Part shown: piece by piece, positions 1-8,002 of the stretch
How the letters are laid out: the number at the start of each line of letters is the position of its first letter
Numbering within the stretch: position 1 is the stretch's first letter
Source: Hoeflea prorocentri
GTDB lineage: Bacteria; Pseudomonadota; Alphaproteobacteria; Rhizobiales; Rhizobiaceae
Length of the DNA stretch: 64,000 nt
Reading direction: 5' to 3'
Assembly (NCBI RefSeq): GCF_027944115.1
Contig: NZ_JAPJZI010000001.1
Coordinates: 124,001 to 188,000, forward strand
Notes under the pieces: model-generated
Seen by the model: the letters and a program-made list of their open reading frames with translations, nothing else
What the model was told of the DNA's origin: nothing
Database searches by the model: none
Translations under genes and position numbers: made by a program

Positions 1-559
1 ATTGGAGGATTTTCAGGGCTGCAACCAGTTGCTGACGGGCATATTTGGAGCGTCGGCGATCCGCATAGGCGAGGGTTGCGAGGGCGCGGGGCACATAGTG
101 AAGGCGTTCGGGATAGTTGAAGACATTGCCGTAGCTCGATTCCATCGACCAGATGGCAAGCACAACGGAACGGTCTACGCCGAAGCGGCGTTCGATCTGC
201 GAGAGCACACGGTCGTAACGCTGCGCCATCTGCTGACCCGTCTCCACTGTCGTGAAGTGGACCCGCGTATCGACATAGCTCCAGACATCCTGTTTGAACT
301 CGGGCTGGAAACGGGCTTTGCGCAGCACTTCCGGGTCCGGTTCGCGCACACCGGCAAACGCCTTTTTGTAGGTTGATTTCTTGATGCCTGACTTGGCGGC
401 GACGGGATAAAAATCGTTGATCCACTTGCGGAATGCCGCATCGGCAGCCGCGGGCGGCGCTGAAGACAGCAAAGTGACCGCCAGCAGCAGCAAGGTGGCA
501 AGCGCTGCTTTGGCGTTGATCAGGTGTCTGGCATCTGCGATTCGTACAGGTCGTAACAT
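1..559 (-). CDS. Lytic murein transglycosylase, MltB/GH103-like (3' end beyond window)
   Basis: Only the first 186 codons are present; the gene runs off the left edge. The product opens with an arginine-containing N-terminus, a hydrophobic stretch at about residues 20-35 and an Ala-rich cleavage region near residue 39, so it is probably exported to the periplasm. The motif IWSMESSYG places the likely catalytic glutamate at residue 140, as in the MltB-type transglycosylases that cleave the glycan strand of peptidoglycan and form 1,6-anhydromuramyl ends. The ATG at 559 was chosen because the signal peptide begins directly after it. It is transcribed away from galU. The C-terminal part, where many rhizobial homologues carry a peptidoglycan-binding domain, cannot be seen. 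Confidence 0.85.
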   Translation of the reverse strand, partial: MLRPVRIADARHLINAKAALATLLLLAVTLLSSAPPAAADAAFRKWINDFYPVAAKSGIKKSTYKKAFAGVREPDPEVLRKARFQPEFKQDVWSYVDTRVHFTTVETGQQMAQRYDRVLSQIERRFGVDRSVVLAIWSMESSYGNVFNYPERLHYVPRALATLAYADRRRSKYARQQLVAALKILQ

Positions 560-802
560 GATTGGCAACAATAGCTGGGGCTCGGGGCGGAAAAAAGGCC
601 ACCCATGGCCGGTTTTCAACACTTCAGACACCAAATTAGCGTTGACGCATCAACAATCTCTTAACCATAAGAATGCACCGCTGCGGCCTCGGCCCGGCAA
701 GGGGCGGTTGCGGCTGGAGAATTCCAGCGCTACGGAATAGTGAAAGGCGCAATAGATCCGCCCCGTTGCGGGTTGGAAAAGGTAATGAAAGGCACGGGTT
801 CC

Positions 803-1690
803 ATGTCGCAAAGAGCCAAGGTCAGAAAAGCGGTTTTTCCGGTTGCGGGGCTTGGGACCCGGTTTTTGCCGGCAACCAAGGCAATACCGAAGGAAATGCT
901 GACCGTCGTCGACAAGCCGGTCATTCAATATGTTGTCGACGAGGCGCGGGCTGCCGGCATCGAGCACTTTATCTTCGTGACCGGCCGGAACAAGGCGGTC
1001 ATAGAAGACCATTTCGACATTCAGGTCGAGCTCTACGACACGCTGCGCAATCGCGGCAAGACGGACGAACTGAGCAATCTGCAGGCATTGCAGCCCAAAC
1101 CCGGTCAGACGAGCTTTACCCGTCAGCAGGAACCCCTGGGCCTTGGTCATGCTGTCTGGTGCGCCCGCGAACTGGTTGGCGATGAGCCTTTTGCGCTGCT
1201 TCTTCCCGATATGGTGATGCAGCATGAGCCCGGCTGTCTTTCCGGCATGGTCGATCTTTACGGCCGGGTTGGCGGTAATGTGATTTCCGTTGAAGAGGTT
1301 CCCGAGGAGGAAACGCACCGATACGGAATTGTCGGTGTGGGCGACGATATTGGCGCCGATGGCTTCCATATCAATGCCATGGTCGAAAAGCCGACACCGG
1401 GCACCGCGCCTTCGAACTACTTTATCAATGGGCGCTATATTCTGCAGCCGGAAATCTTCTCGATTCTGGAGACGCAGGAGCGCGGCGCCGGCAACGAGAT
1501 TCAAATCACCGATGCGATGCTCAAACTTGCCGAAGACCAGTCATTCTCCGCCTACCGTTTTCGCGGCAACACGTTTGATTGCGGTTCCAAGGAAGGCTTC
1601 ATCAAGGCGAATGTCTCCTTCGCGCTGACACGTAGCGATATACGGGAGAAGGTCGAGGATGATTTGAGGCGGATGGTGAGTGCGCTCTAG
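803..1690 (+). CDS. galU: UTP--glucose-1-phosphate uridylyltransferase
   Basis: The enzyme makes UDP-glucose from UTP and glucose 1-phosphate, supplying exopolysaccharide, LPS and, in this window, possibly the UDP-sugar used for sulfolipid. The N-terminal nucleotide-binding signature [19 protein letters not shown] lies near residues 13-31, followed by [15 protein letters not shown] and LPDMV further on are also family features. From the ATG at 803 the protein is 295 residues, normal for GalU, and the nine residues before the core match the short rhizobial N-terminus. An in-frame ATG at 785 is a possible alternative. The stop codon lies in a CTAG shared with the convergent barrel-protein gene. 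Confidence 0.93.
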   Translation: MSQRAKVRKAVFPVAGLGTRFLPATKAIPKEMLTVVDKPVIQYVVDEARAAGIEHFIFVTGRNKAVIEDHFDIQVELYDTLRNRGKTDELSNLQALQPKPGQTSFTRQQEPLGLGHAVWCARELVGDEPFALLLPDMVMQHEPGCLSGMVDLYGRVGGNVISVEEVPEEETHRYGIVGVGDDIGADGFHINAMVEKPTPGTAPSNYFINGRYILQPEIFSILETQERGAGNEIQITDAMLKLAEDQSFSAYRFRGNTFDCGSKEGFIKANVSFALTRSDIREKVEDDLRRMVSAL

Positions 1691-3207
1691 CGCTGGATCT
1701 TGACGCCGAGGCCGACAAACAGATCGTCCTGGTCGGTTCCGCCATCGCTTGTGGTTTTTTCGTAGGTGATGTCGCCGTTCAGTGCGAAGTAGCGGTTCCA
1801 CCACCAGGTAAATCCTGCCCCGGCTCCGAAAATCGTTTCGTTCGGCGTTGCGCCCACATAGTCGCGCCAGCCGACGAACCCGCTTACATTCGCGCTCAGA
1901 TTGGCATGCAGCTGACGCGTGATTTCCATGGTCGCGGCGTAGAAGACAGACCCCGGCTCATTGGCGGTGGTTGAATCTTCCAGCGTTGTTGCAAGTCCCA
2001 TCAGCACATCGGTGCCGCGGCGCGGCGACCAGGTGGCGAAGCCGTCGACGGTGAAGGCCTGAATGGGCTCGAGCCTGCTGTCGTTGATGTCCCGCTGTGC
2101 ATAGCCGACCGCGATTTCGCCGGTGAGTTTTTCACCGAAATCCGCGGCGACGCCGGCGCGCAGCCCATAGGTGGTTGAGGACCGGTCGAAGCCGGATGCG
2201 TCGAGCGTATCGTCATAGATGATCTGTCCGCCGTCAGCCTCAAAGAAAGGCCGGTAGGCGGAGCCAGTTTCAAGCCCGGCGCGCAAGGTGAGTGTGTAGT
2301 TGCTCTGGTTTCTGTCCGCGAGCGAGACGAATGTTCCATCGGAAAGTTCGGCGCTGCCAAAGGTCGTGCGTCCGCCGTTTATCGTAGCGGTGCCGCGCCA
2401 GGAGCCAAACAGGTGGCTCAGCGAGCCGGCGGCAGCGAAATCATGGACTTCCGCCTGGGCAACGGCGTTGGTTACCGCATTCGCATCGGTCGGGTCCTCG
2501 CGGCCAAACTGATAGTCGAGACCGAGATTGGCCGTTGTCGTGGAGGACAGGTCGAGCCGCAGATCGGCGGCGACAGATGTGCTTGGATCTTCGGAACCAT
2601 CACCGCTGATGGTCCTGTCGATCACCTGTTCCGCGCCGATGACGAGCTGATGCCGGGACCAGTCGGATTCAAATTCGGTTTCCAGCACGGTCCTGCTGTA
2701 GGTCCTGGACGTATTGGACGACCCGTCGCTGTCACTCTCATGGGCGATTTGCTGTGTGATCGAGGGCCGCATGATGAATGTGCCGACCCGTATGCCAACC
2801 GGTTCGAACGGGTTGTCTTCATCGCGGCGGGCGGTTCCTTGAACGACCGGCTGGGTTGACGGGTTGATAGTGCCGCGGGTTTGTACCGGTTGTGCCGGGT
2901 TGAGAGTTTGCGGTTCATCGGGATCCGCTTCAAACGTCGCATTCGTTCCGGGATCGTCAATTCGATCGGTCCGCAGCGCGGTGCCTTCAGCTTCGTCGAT
3001 ATCGCGCAGTAGCCGCCGTCGCTCGTTATCGCTCAGGCCGCCTTCGTCGGTCAGGCCGCGCAATAGGAAGTCTTCGTCGGCGATGGCCTGCCCGCTGGCC
3101 GTTTGAACGCCGCTCAGGCTTGTGCATAAGGCGAGCAGGATAGCCCCGGCGCGCAGCGGATATTTATAAAAGCCTGAGCCGTATGAAGTGCGACAACGCG
3201 GCGCCAT
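1687..3207 (-). CDS. Outer membrane beta-barrel protein (BBP2-type porin-like)
   Basis: A 506-residue protein with a signal peptide (positive N-terminus, hydrophobic stretch at about 18-36, cleavage near ASGQA). Residues 40-150 are polar, rich in Asp, Glu and Pro and look disordered. From about residue 160 there are alternating strands with many Thr, Tyr, Phe and Gly, as in outer-membrane barrels, for example the segments around DYQFGRED and [20 protein letters not shown] assign it to the putative beta-barrel porin type found in rhizobia; substrate and role are unknown. It converges on galU and shares four bases with it at the stop codons. The last residue is not aromatic, which is atypical for a BAM substrate. 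Confidence 0.7.
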   Translation of the reverse strand: MAPRCRTSYGSGFYKYPLRAGAILLALCTSLSGVQTASGQAIADEDFLLRGLTDEGGLSDNERRRLLRDIDEAEGTALRTDRIDDPGTNATFEADPDEPQTLNPAQPVQTRGTINPSTQPVVQGTARRDEDNPFEPVGIRVGTFIMRPSITQQIAHESDSDGSSNTSRTYSRTVLETEFESDWSRHQLVIGAEQVIDRTISGDGSEDPSTSVAADLRLDLSSTTTANLGLDYQFGREDPTDANAVTNAVAQAEVHDFAAAGSLSHLFGSWRGTATINGGRTTFGSAELSDGTFVSLADRNQSNYTLTLRAGLETGSAYRPFFEADGGQIIYDDTLDASGFDRSSTTYGLRAGVAADFGEKLTGEIAVGYAQRDINDSRLEPIQAFTVDGFATWSPRRGTDVLMGLATTLEDSTTANEPGSVFYAATMEITRQLHANLSANVSGFVGWRDYVGATPNETIFGAGAGFTWWWNRYFALNGDITYEKTTSDGGTDQDDLFVGLGVKIQR

Positions 3208-3276
3208 GGACAGGAAGCCTGAACGAAAGAGGTTTGAAATCTTGTCAAACCGTAAATCGTCATGGTTAAGGCTTCC

Positions 3277-3732
3277 TTACACCGGATCGACGCGCAGCTC
3301 CCGTCCGGTGCTTTCGACCACTTTCACGCGTGTACCGACGGGAAGGTCCGGTCCGCTGACGACCCAGGTGGTGTCATCAATGCGAATGCGGCCGCGACCC
3401 TCGTTGATCGGCTCGGATAATGTAGCGGTCCTGCCGACCAGGCTTTCACCCCTTTTGTTGAGCAGGGGCTCGTCGCTCTCGTCACTGCGTTTCATCATGC
3501 GGCGTCCGACGACTGCCGCCGCCACGGCCAGGATGGCGAACACAAGTATCTGCAGCTGCCAGGCCCAGAAAGGCTCCGACCAGAATACCAGAGAAATGGC
3601 GCCGACAATGATTGCGGCAATGCCGATCCAGATCAGGAATACGCCCGGCATCAGGATCTCGGCGGCGAGCAGAACCAGCCCCAGGACCATCCAGCTCCAG
3701 GGACCGAGTTCCTGTATGATGCGCTCTATCAT
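3277..3732 (-). CDS. NfeD family membrane protein
   Basis: A 151-residue protein with three hydrophobic segments in the first 75 residues (around [19 protein letters not shown] and [15 protein letters not shown]) and a soluble C-terminal half of about 70 residues that fits the OB-fold NfeD domain. It is the short form without the ClpP-like protease part. Its start overlaps the stop of the SPFH gene by four bases (ATGA), so the two are translationally coupled. NfeD proteins are regular partners of stomatin/QmcA-type SPFH proteins and are thought to help build membrane microdomain assemblies; that role here is inferred from the pairing. Confidence 0.85.
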   Translation of the reverse strand: MIERIIQELGPWSWMVLGLVLLAAEILMPGVFLIWIGIAAIIVGAISLVFWSEPFWAWQLQILVFAILAVAAAVVGRRMMKRSDESDEPLLNKRGESLVGRTATLSEPINEGRGRIRIDDTTWVVSGPDLPVGTRVKVVESTGRELRVDPV

Positions 3733-4724
3733 GCGTCGTTGTCCCTATGTCCGGCGGTCGGCACCGAGCCGCTACGCCCGGAGGACGAAGACGACGGCGT
3801 GCCGCCGTCACTGAAGACTTCCTTGGCAATGGCGCCGATGCCGCCCAGCGACCCGATGAGCGATGAGGCCTCCATGGGCATCAGAACAATCTTCTGGTTC
3901 CTTGCCGTGCCGATGGATGCCAGCGCTTCGGTGTATTTCTGGGCGACGAAGTAGTTGATGGCCTGGACATCGCCGGCGGCAATGGCTTCGGAGACGACCT
4001 TGGTGGCCTTGGCTTCGGCTTCGGCCAGCCTCTCGCGTGCTTCAGCGTCGCGGAATGCCGCTTCCCTGGTGCCTTCGGCTTCCAGGATCGCTGCCTGTTT
4101 CGCGCCTTCGGCGCGTAGGATTTGGGCATTACGCGAGCCCTCCGCCTCAAGCACTTCAGCGCGTTTTTCACGTTCGGCCTTCATCTGACGGGCCATGGAA
4201 TCGACAAGGTCGTTCGGCGGATTGATATCCTTGATCTCCACGCGGGTGATCTTGATGCCCCAGGGACTCGCCGCTTCGTCGACAACCTTGAGCAGCCGGT
4301 CGTTGATGGCGTCACGGTTGGACAGCAGCTCATCAAGGTCCATGGATCCCATGACGGAACGGATGTTTGTCATGGTCAGGTTGAGCAGCGCAACTTCAAG
4401 CTGGTTCACCTGATAGGCTGCCTGCGGGGCGCTCAGCACCTGGTAAAAGGCCACGGCATCGGCGGCGACGCTTGCATTGTCCTTGGTGATCACTTCCTGG
4501 GTGGGTACGTCCAGGACCTGTTCCATCATGTTCATGCGGGCGCCGATCCGGTCGATGAACGGGACGATCAGGTTCAGCCCCGGCTCAAGGGTGCGCGTGT
4601 AGCGTCCGAACCGTTCGACCGTGTAGTTGAACCCCTGCGGAATCGTCTTGATACCGGCAAACAGGACGAAGATGACAAGGACAACAAACACAATGACTGC
4701 AATGTCGAGTCCGGCCAAGGGCAT
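3729..4724 (-). CDS. SPFH/band 7 (stomatin/QmcA-like) membrane protein
   Basis: A 331-residue protein with one N-terminal membrane helix (residues 9-24, [14 protein letters not shown]), an SPFH domain starting at [22 protein letters not shown], and a long Ala/Glu-rich coiled coil at about 180-250 with repeats of the type AEGxxxAxxLxAEG. This order is that of QmcA/stomatin proteins, which oligomerise at the inner membrane and modulate proteases or channels. The Ser-rich tail near residue 310 is probably flexible. It is first in a two-gene operon with nfeD. It is distinct from the second SPFH protein at 6807, which has a different N-terminal architecture. Confidence 0.9.
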   Translation of the reverse strand: MPLAGLDIAVIVFVVLVIFVLFAGIKTIPQGFNYTVERFGRYTRTLEPGLNLIVPFIDRIGARMNMMEQVLDVPTQEVITKDNASVAADAVAFYQVLSAPQAAYQVNQLEVALLNLTMTNIRSVMGSMDLDELLSNRDAINDRLLKVVDEAASPWGIKITRVEIKDINPPNDLVDSMARQMKAEREKRAEVLEAEGSRNAQILRAEGAKQAAILEAEGTREAAFRDAEARERLAEAEAKATKVVSEAIAAGDVQAINYFVAQKYTEALASIGTARNQKIVLMPMEASSLIGSLGGIGAIAKEVFSDGGTPSSSSSGRSGSVPTAGHRDNDA

Positions 4725-4886
4725 GTTTTTTCTCCTGTTTGTTTCAACTTGAATGCGTGTTGCAGGGGATCATCCGGCCGGCCGAATCAGCCGTGCCTGT
4801 GTCCCCCTTTGCCTTAAGATGGGTGCAAGGGCGAAAAGTTGCAAATGGGGCGCATGCGCCATGTGGATTGAGGTTAAGCCATCGTG

Positions 4887-4909
4887 AAAACCGGCGAGGA
4901 TCCCGCCGG
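4887..4909 (-). terminator. Possible terminator after hemH
   Basis: On the minus strand, right after the hemH stop, a 6-bp GC stem (CCGGCG/CGCCGG) with a 7-base loop is followed by four T. The short T tract makes it a weak candidate. Confidence 0.45.
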
Positions 4910-4911
4910 GT

Positions 4912-5970
4912 TCAGATCCAGCCCTGAAGCTCGCGCCGCACCACGGTTTCGATCACCTGCATGCCGGCTTCGCCGTCATTAAGGCAAGGGATGTGGGTGA
5001 ACTTTTCCCCGCCATGTTCATGGAATATTTCGCCGGCCTCGCCGGCAATCTCTTCCAGGGTTTCCAGACAGTCCGAGACAAAGCCCGGATTGATCACGGC
5101 GATGCGTTTAACGCCTTCCTTGGCGAGTTTCTCGATCGTTTCATCCGTATAGGGCTGCAGCCATTCTTCCGGTCCGAAGCGTGACTGGAACGTGGTTATC
5201 AGCTTGTCCTTGTCCCAGCCGAGTTTCTCGCGCACAAGGCGCATCGTCTTCATGCAATGGCAGTGATAGGGATCGCCCTTGTCAAAGTAAGACTGCGGAA
5301 TGCCGTGGAACGAGGCAATAACCTTCTGCGGCTCCCAGTCGAGTGTCGACAGGTGTTCGGTAATGGAGTTGGCAATGGCCGATACATAGGCCGGGTCGTC
5401 ATGATAGGGCGGCACGGTGCGCAGTGCAGGTTGCCAGCGCATGTTCTGAAGCGTCTCGAAGGCCTTGTCGTTAACGGTGGCGGTCGTGCTTGCCGCATAT
5501 TGCGGATAGAGCGGGAAGATCAGTACGCGCTCGCAGCCCGAATCCTTAAGTGCCGTGAGCCGGTCTTTGATCGAAGGCTGGCCGTAGCGCATTGCCCAGT
5601 CGACCTGAACATTGGGGTGGCTCTGAAGGCTGCTTGCAAGGGCGACGGACTGGTTACGCGTGTAAGTCCGCAGATAGCTTTCATCGCGCTCCTTGTTCCA
5701 GATCGATTCATAGGCCTTGCCGACCCGGCCGGGCCGGGTATTGAGCACGATCCCGAACAGGATTGGATACCAAAGCACGCGCGGCCATTCGATGACCCGT
5801 TTGTCGGTCAGGAACTCGCGCAGATAGCGGCGCATGGAGGTGTAGTCGGTTCCGTCCGGCGTGCCGAGATTGACGATAAGCACGCCGACCTTGCCGAAGG
5901 CAACGGAAGGATGCCCATCCGGCAGCGGTGCGGCGGTGGATTCGATCTTGTTCTTGTCGGCGTGTTTCAT
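4912..5970 (-). CDS. hemH: Ferrochelatase
   Basis: Inserts ferrous iron into protoporphyrin IX, the last step of haem synthesis; peripheral to the inner membrane. The protein is 352 residues. The family signature SFHGIPQSYFDKGDPY lies near residue 215, with the metal-binding His, and VGVLIVNLGTPDG opens the first Rossmann-like lobe near residue 28. FPLYPQYAASTT and the C-terminal NPGFVSDCLETLEEI are also typical. It stands alone between the SPFH gene and the tRNA-like region. I did not find a convincing Irr or Fur site in the 270 bases upstream. Confidence 0.95.
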   Translation of the reverse strand: MKHADKNKIESTAAPLPDGHPSVAFGKVGVLIVNLGTPDGTDYTSMRRYLREFLTDKRVIEWPRVLWYPILFGIVLNTRPGRVGKAYESIWNKERDESYLRTYTRNQSVALASSLQSHPNVQVDWAMRYGQPSIKDRLTALKDSGCERVLIFPLYPQYAASTTATVNDKAFETLQNMRWQPALRTVPPYHDDPAYVSAIANSITEHLSTLDWEPQKVIASFHGIPQSYFDKGDPYHCHCMKTMRLVREKLGWDKDKLITTFQSRFGPEEWLQPYTDETIEKLAKEGVKRIAVINPGFVSDCLETLEEIAGEAGEIFHEHGGEKFTHIPCLNDGEAGMQVIETVVRRELQGWI

Positions 5971-6240
5971 GGAGCTCCCCGGTCTGTTCTCCGGAACATA
6001 TGCGCCGCGCCATCTTTTTCAAGCAGGCAGATATATGTTGCGAACGAGCAACAGTCCTTCGCCGAGAAAGCGAAAATCGAAAAACACTCATCGTACCGCT
6101 TGCAATCTGCAGGCGGCCTCAATAGAAGCCGCAACCCCGGCGTTAAACCGACGCGAGTGCTGGCGGCCCGAGTTCTGGATACTCGGCCGGCACGGTTTGC
6201 TCTGCATTGACCGTGTGCATGTACCGTAGAGGCCGTTGGG

Positions 6241-6312
6241 ACGCTTGTAGCTCAGTGGTAGAGCATCGGTCTCAAAAACCGAATGGCACGGGTTCAAATC
6301 CCGTCTAGCGCC
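6241..6312 (+). tRNA. tRNA-like gene, type I cloverleaf with anticodon CAA (not a normal tRNA-Leu)
   Basis: The D arm (GCTC/GAGC), anticodon arm (TCGGT/ACCGA, loop CTCAAAA at 6271-6277), 5-base variable loop and T arm (ACGGG/CCCGT, loop TTCAAAT) are all intact. The acceptor stem is poor: A-C at position 1:72 and T-T at 6:67. Anticodon CAA would read UUG (Leu), but bacterial tRNA-Leu has a long variable arm and this does not. The arms resemble tRNA-Trp with CCA changed to CAA. Pairing can extend past the acceptor stem: TTGG (6236-6239) pairs with CCAA (6311-6314) across a two-base bulge. That suits a tRNA-like module inside a longer RNA better than a translating tRNA. It may also be a decayed tRNA. 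Confidence 0.5.
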
Positions 6313-6385
6313 AATCTATAGCTCAATTGGTAGAGCACCAGACCGCGACTCTGGGGGTTGGGGGTTCGAATCCCTCTTGCCTGCA
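6312..6385 (+). ncRNA. Second, degenerate tRNA-like module
   Basis: It starts inside the 3' end of the first module. The D arm (GCTC/GAGC, 6321-6336), anticodon arm (CCAGA/TCTGG) and T arm (GGGGG/CCCTC, loop TTCGAAT) are conserved and the body resembles tRNA-Trp. The anticodon loop is CCGCGAC, with C instead of the near-universal T at position 33, and the acceptor (CAATCTA against TTGCCTG) pairs at only four of seven positions. A functional aminoacyl tRNA is unlikely. It could be a structural tRNA mimic or a pseudogene. The bases after it, GTCGAAGG at 6387, fit the pattern I recall for the Ro-binding element of bacterial Y RNAs, though eight bases can match by chance. Confidence 0.4.
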
Positions 6386-6806
6386 TGTCGAAGGGTATTT
6401 CGGAGCCGGCCGCGTAACCGGTTGAACCTGCTGCAACGACAATGTCGGTGCAGCGGCGCAGGCGGATGCGTCCTTGTGGCGGTCTGCGCCAGGTGATGAT
6501 GAAGGTGGGCCAGAGTCAGACGCACGGGGCGGCGTGCTGTCCCGCTCGGACTCCCCGACATCCGCTCTCCTGCGCACGCCGGCCAGAACGGCAGGTCGGC
6601 TTCGGAGCCCACATAAACCCCGACGCACAAGGTGTGGACGGACAAGATTTAAGAATCGGTCAAGGCCGCGTGCCCCGCAACCACCCCGGGGGAAACACAT
6701 AGGCCTTGTCTGCTGTAAACAGGGTGGACACCGGCCCCAATGGGGCAAAACGAAAGGAACGTTACAGCGCATGACATAGCGATGTTGACGACAAAAGGTG
6801 AATCTC
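6386..6806. other. Gene-free stretch between the tRNA-like modules and the slipin gene
   Basis: About 420 bases with no convincing reading frame. There is a local hairpin CTGCA...TGCAG enclosing CGAC/GTCG near 6431-6457 and GC-rich segments that could fold. The slipin ribosome binding site (AGGTGA, 6796-6801) is at the right end. The region could be the 3' part of a structured RNA or a long leader. No sigma-54 or clear sigma-70 promoter was found in it. Confidence 0.5.
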
Positions 6807-7949
6807 ATGATGAAGACAATTGGAAGGATGATCGGCTTCGATCGTGTCCTGATTAGAGAAAATGAGCGCGCCGTCGCGCTTCATAAAGGACGTTTCATGG
6901 GAATACTGGTTCCGGGTGAATACTGGCTGCGCAATGCGCGTGGTACGCTTCAGATTGAGGTGCATGACCTCAACGATCCGGAATTTGTTTCGTCGTTTGA
7001 CGATGCGTTGTTTCGGGTCATGCCTGACGTTGCCAGCGAGCATCTGACAGAAATCCGTACGGGCTCGATGGAGGTCGCAGTTATCCTCAGGGATGGTCGC
7101 TTCTTCAGTGTGCTCCCGCCGGACGGAAGAACTGTGGTCTGGACGCAGACCGGTCCTTGGAGCGTTGAGCGTTTCGACGTTTCGGAAACGATCGAGGTTC
7201 CCAGGGATGCGGCAAAAATGCTGCGTCGGGCAACGAAACACGCACGTGTTGTGCAGGCTGAGATTACACAGAATCAAACCGGTCTGCTCTACGTCGATGG
7301 TGAGTTTGTCCGCACCTATGGTCCCGGCGCCCATCTGTTCTGGGACGTTGGCCGCAAGGTGGACATGAGGCTTATCGACACACGTTGGCAGTCGGTTGAC
7401 GTTAGCGGTCAGGAGGTCCTGACCAAGGATCGTGTAACGATCCGCCTGAATGTCGCTGCTGACTACCGGGTCGTTGATCCGGTCAAGGCCGTTGCGTCGG
7501 TCCAGGACTTCTACGAGACCCTTTACAGGGCGCTGCAGTATGCGTTCCGGAAGGCCCTTGGCGCCAAGACGCTCGACCAGATCCTTGAAAACAAGGTGAC
7601 TGTCGATGATGAGGTGGCGAACAAGGTCAAGTCGCATATGGCCGAGATCGGCGTCCAGGTTGGCGAAATCGCTCTGAAGGACGTAATCCTGCCGGGCGAG
7701 ATGAGGGAAATCCTCAATCAGGTGGTCGCCGCGACCAAGGAAGCGGAGGCCAATGTTATCCGTCGGCGTGAGGAAACGAACGCTACGCGGTCACTGCTTA
7801 ACACTGCCAAGGTTATGGCGGAGAACCCGGTTATGCTCAGGCTTAAGGAACTTGAAGCCCTTGAGCAGATTGCCGGAAAGGTTGAGCGCCTGACTGTCCA
7901 CAGCGGGACAAACGGTCTGATGAATGACCTTGTCAGTCTGCGTGACTGA
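6807..7949 (+). CDS. Slipin family SPFH/band 7 protein
   Basis: A 380-residue protein with no obvious membrane helix at its N-terminus. It carries an N-terminal extension of about 150 residues that itself looks like a degenerate band-7 unit (RENERAVALHKGRFMGILVPGEYWL), followed by a full SPFH domain from about residue 160 (ITQNQTGLLYVDGEFVRTYGPGAH) and a C-terminal helix with EANVIRRREETNATRSLL. The ATG at 6807 follows AGGTGA at a good distance; the GTG at 6798 is less likely. Slipins of this long form are, as I recall, companions of RtcB/Ro-type RNA-repair operons in other proteobacteria. Neither rtcB, rtcA, rtcR nor a TROVE gene is in the window, so the role is open. Confidence 0.8.
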   Translation: MMKTIGRMIGFDRVLIRENERAVALHKGRFMGILVPGEYWLRNARGTLQIEVHDLNDPEFVSSFDDALFRVMPDVASEHLTEIRTGSMEVAVILRDGRFFSVLPPDGRTVVWTQTGPWSVERFDVSETIEVPRDAAKMLRRATKHARVVQAEITQNQTGLLYVDGEFVRTYGPGAHLFWDVGRKVDMRLIDTRWQSVDVSGQEVLTKDRVTIRLNVAADYRVVDPVKAVASVQDFYETLYRALQYAFRKALGAKTLDQILENKVTVDDEVANKVKSHMAEIGVQVGEIALKDVILPGEMREILNQVVAATKEAEANVIRRREETNATRSLLNTAKVMAENPVMLRLKELEALEQIAGKVERLTVHSGTNGLMNDLVSLRD

Positions 7950-7959
7950 TTAAAAACTG

Positions 7960-7994
7960 ACGCCGCTCCCATTCGGGGGCGGCGTTTCTTTTTT
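7960..7994 (+). terminator. Strong terminator after the slipin gene, usable on both strands
   Basis: An 11-bp stem (ACGCCGCTCCC/GGGGGCGGCGT with one T-G pair) and loop ATTC, followed by TTTCTTTTTT. On the other strand the same stem is followed, three bases on, by TTTTT, so it can also end the convergent 5'-nucleotidase transcript. Confidence 0.85.
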
Positions 7995-8002
7995 GTGGTC
8001 GG

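Noticed and set aside
650-1504. Long reading frames antisense to galU and to other core genes
   Set aside because: They lie opposite genes with strong family motifs and show no motifs or ribosome sites of their own; they are by-products of high GC content.
6180-6240. Sigma-54 promoter (RtcR type) before the tRNA-like modules
   Set aside because: GGCACGGTTTGC looks similar, but the GG to GC spacing is 8 instead of the required 10.
6241-6385. Two ordinary tRNA genes (Leu and Arg)
   Set aside because: Acceptor stems are mismatched, the two overlap, the first has no long variable arm for Leu, and the second lacks T33.
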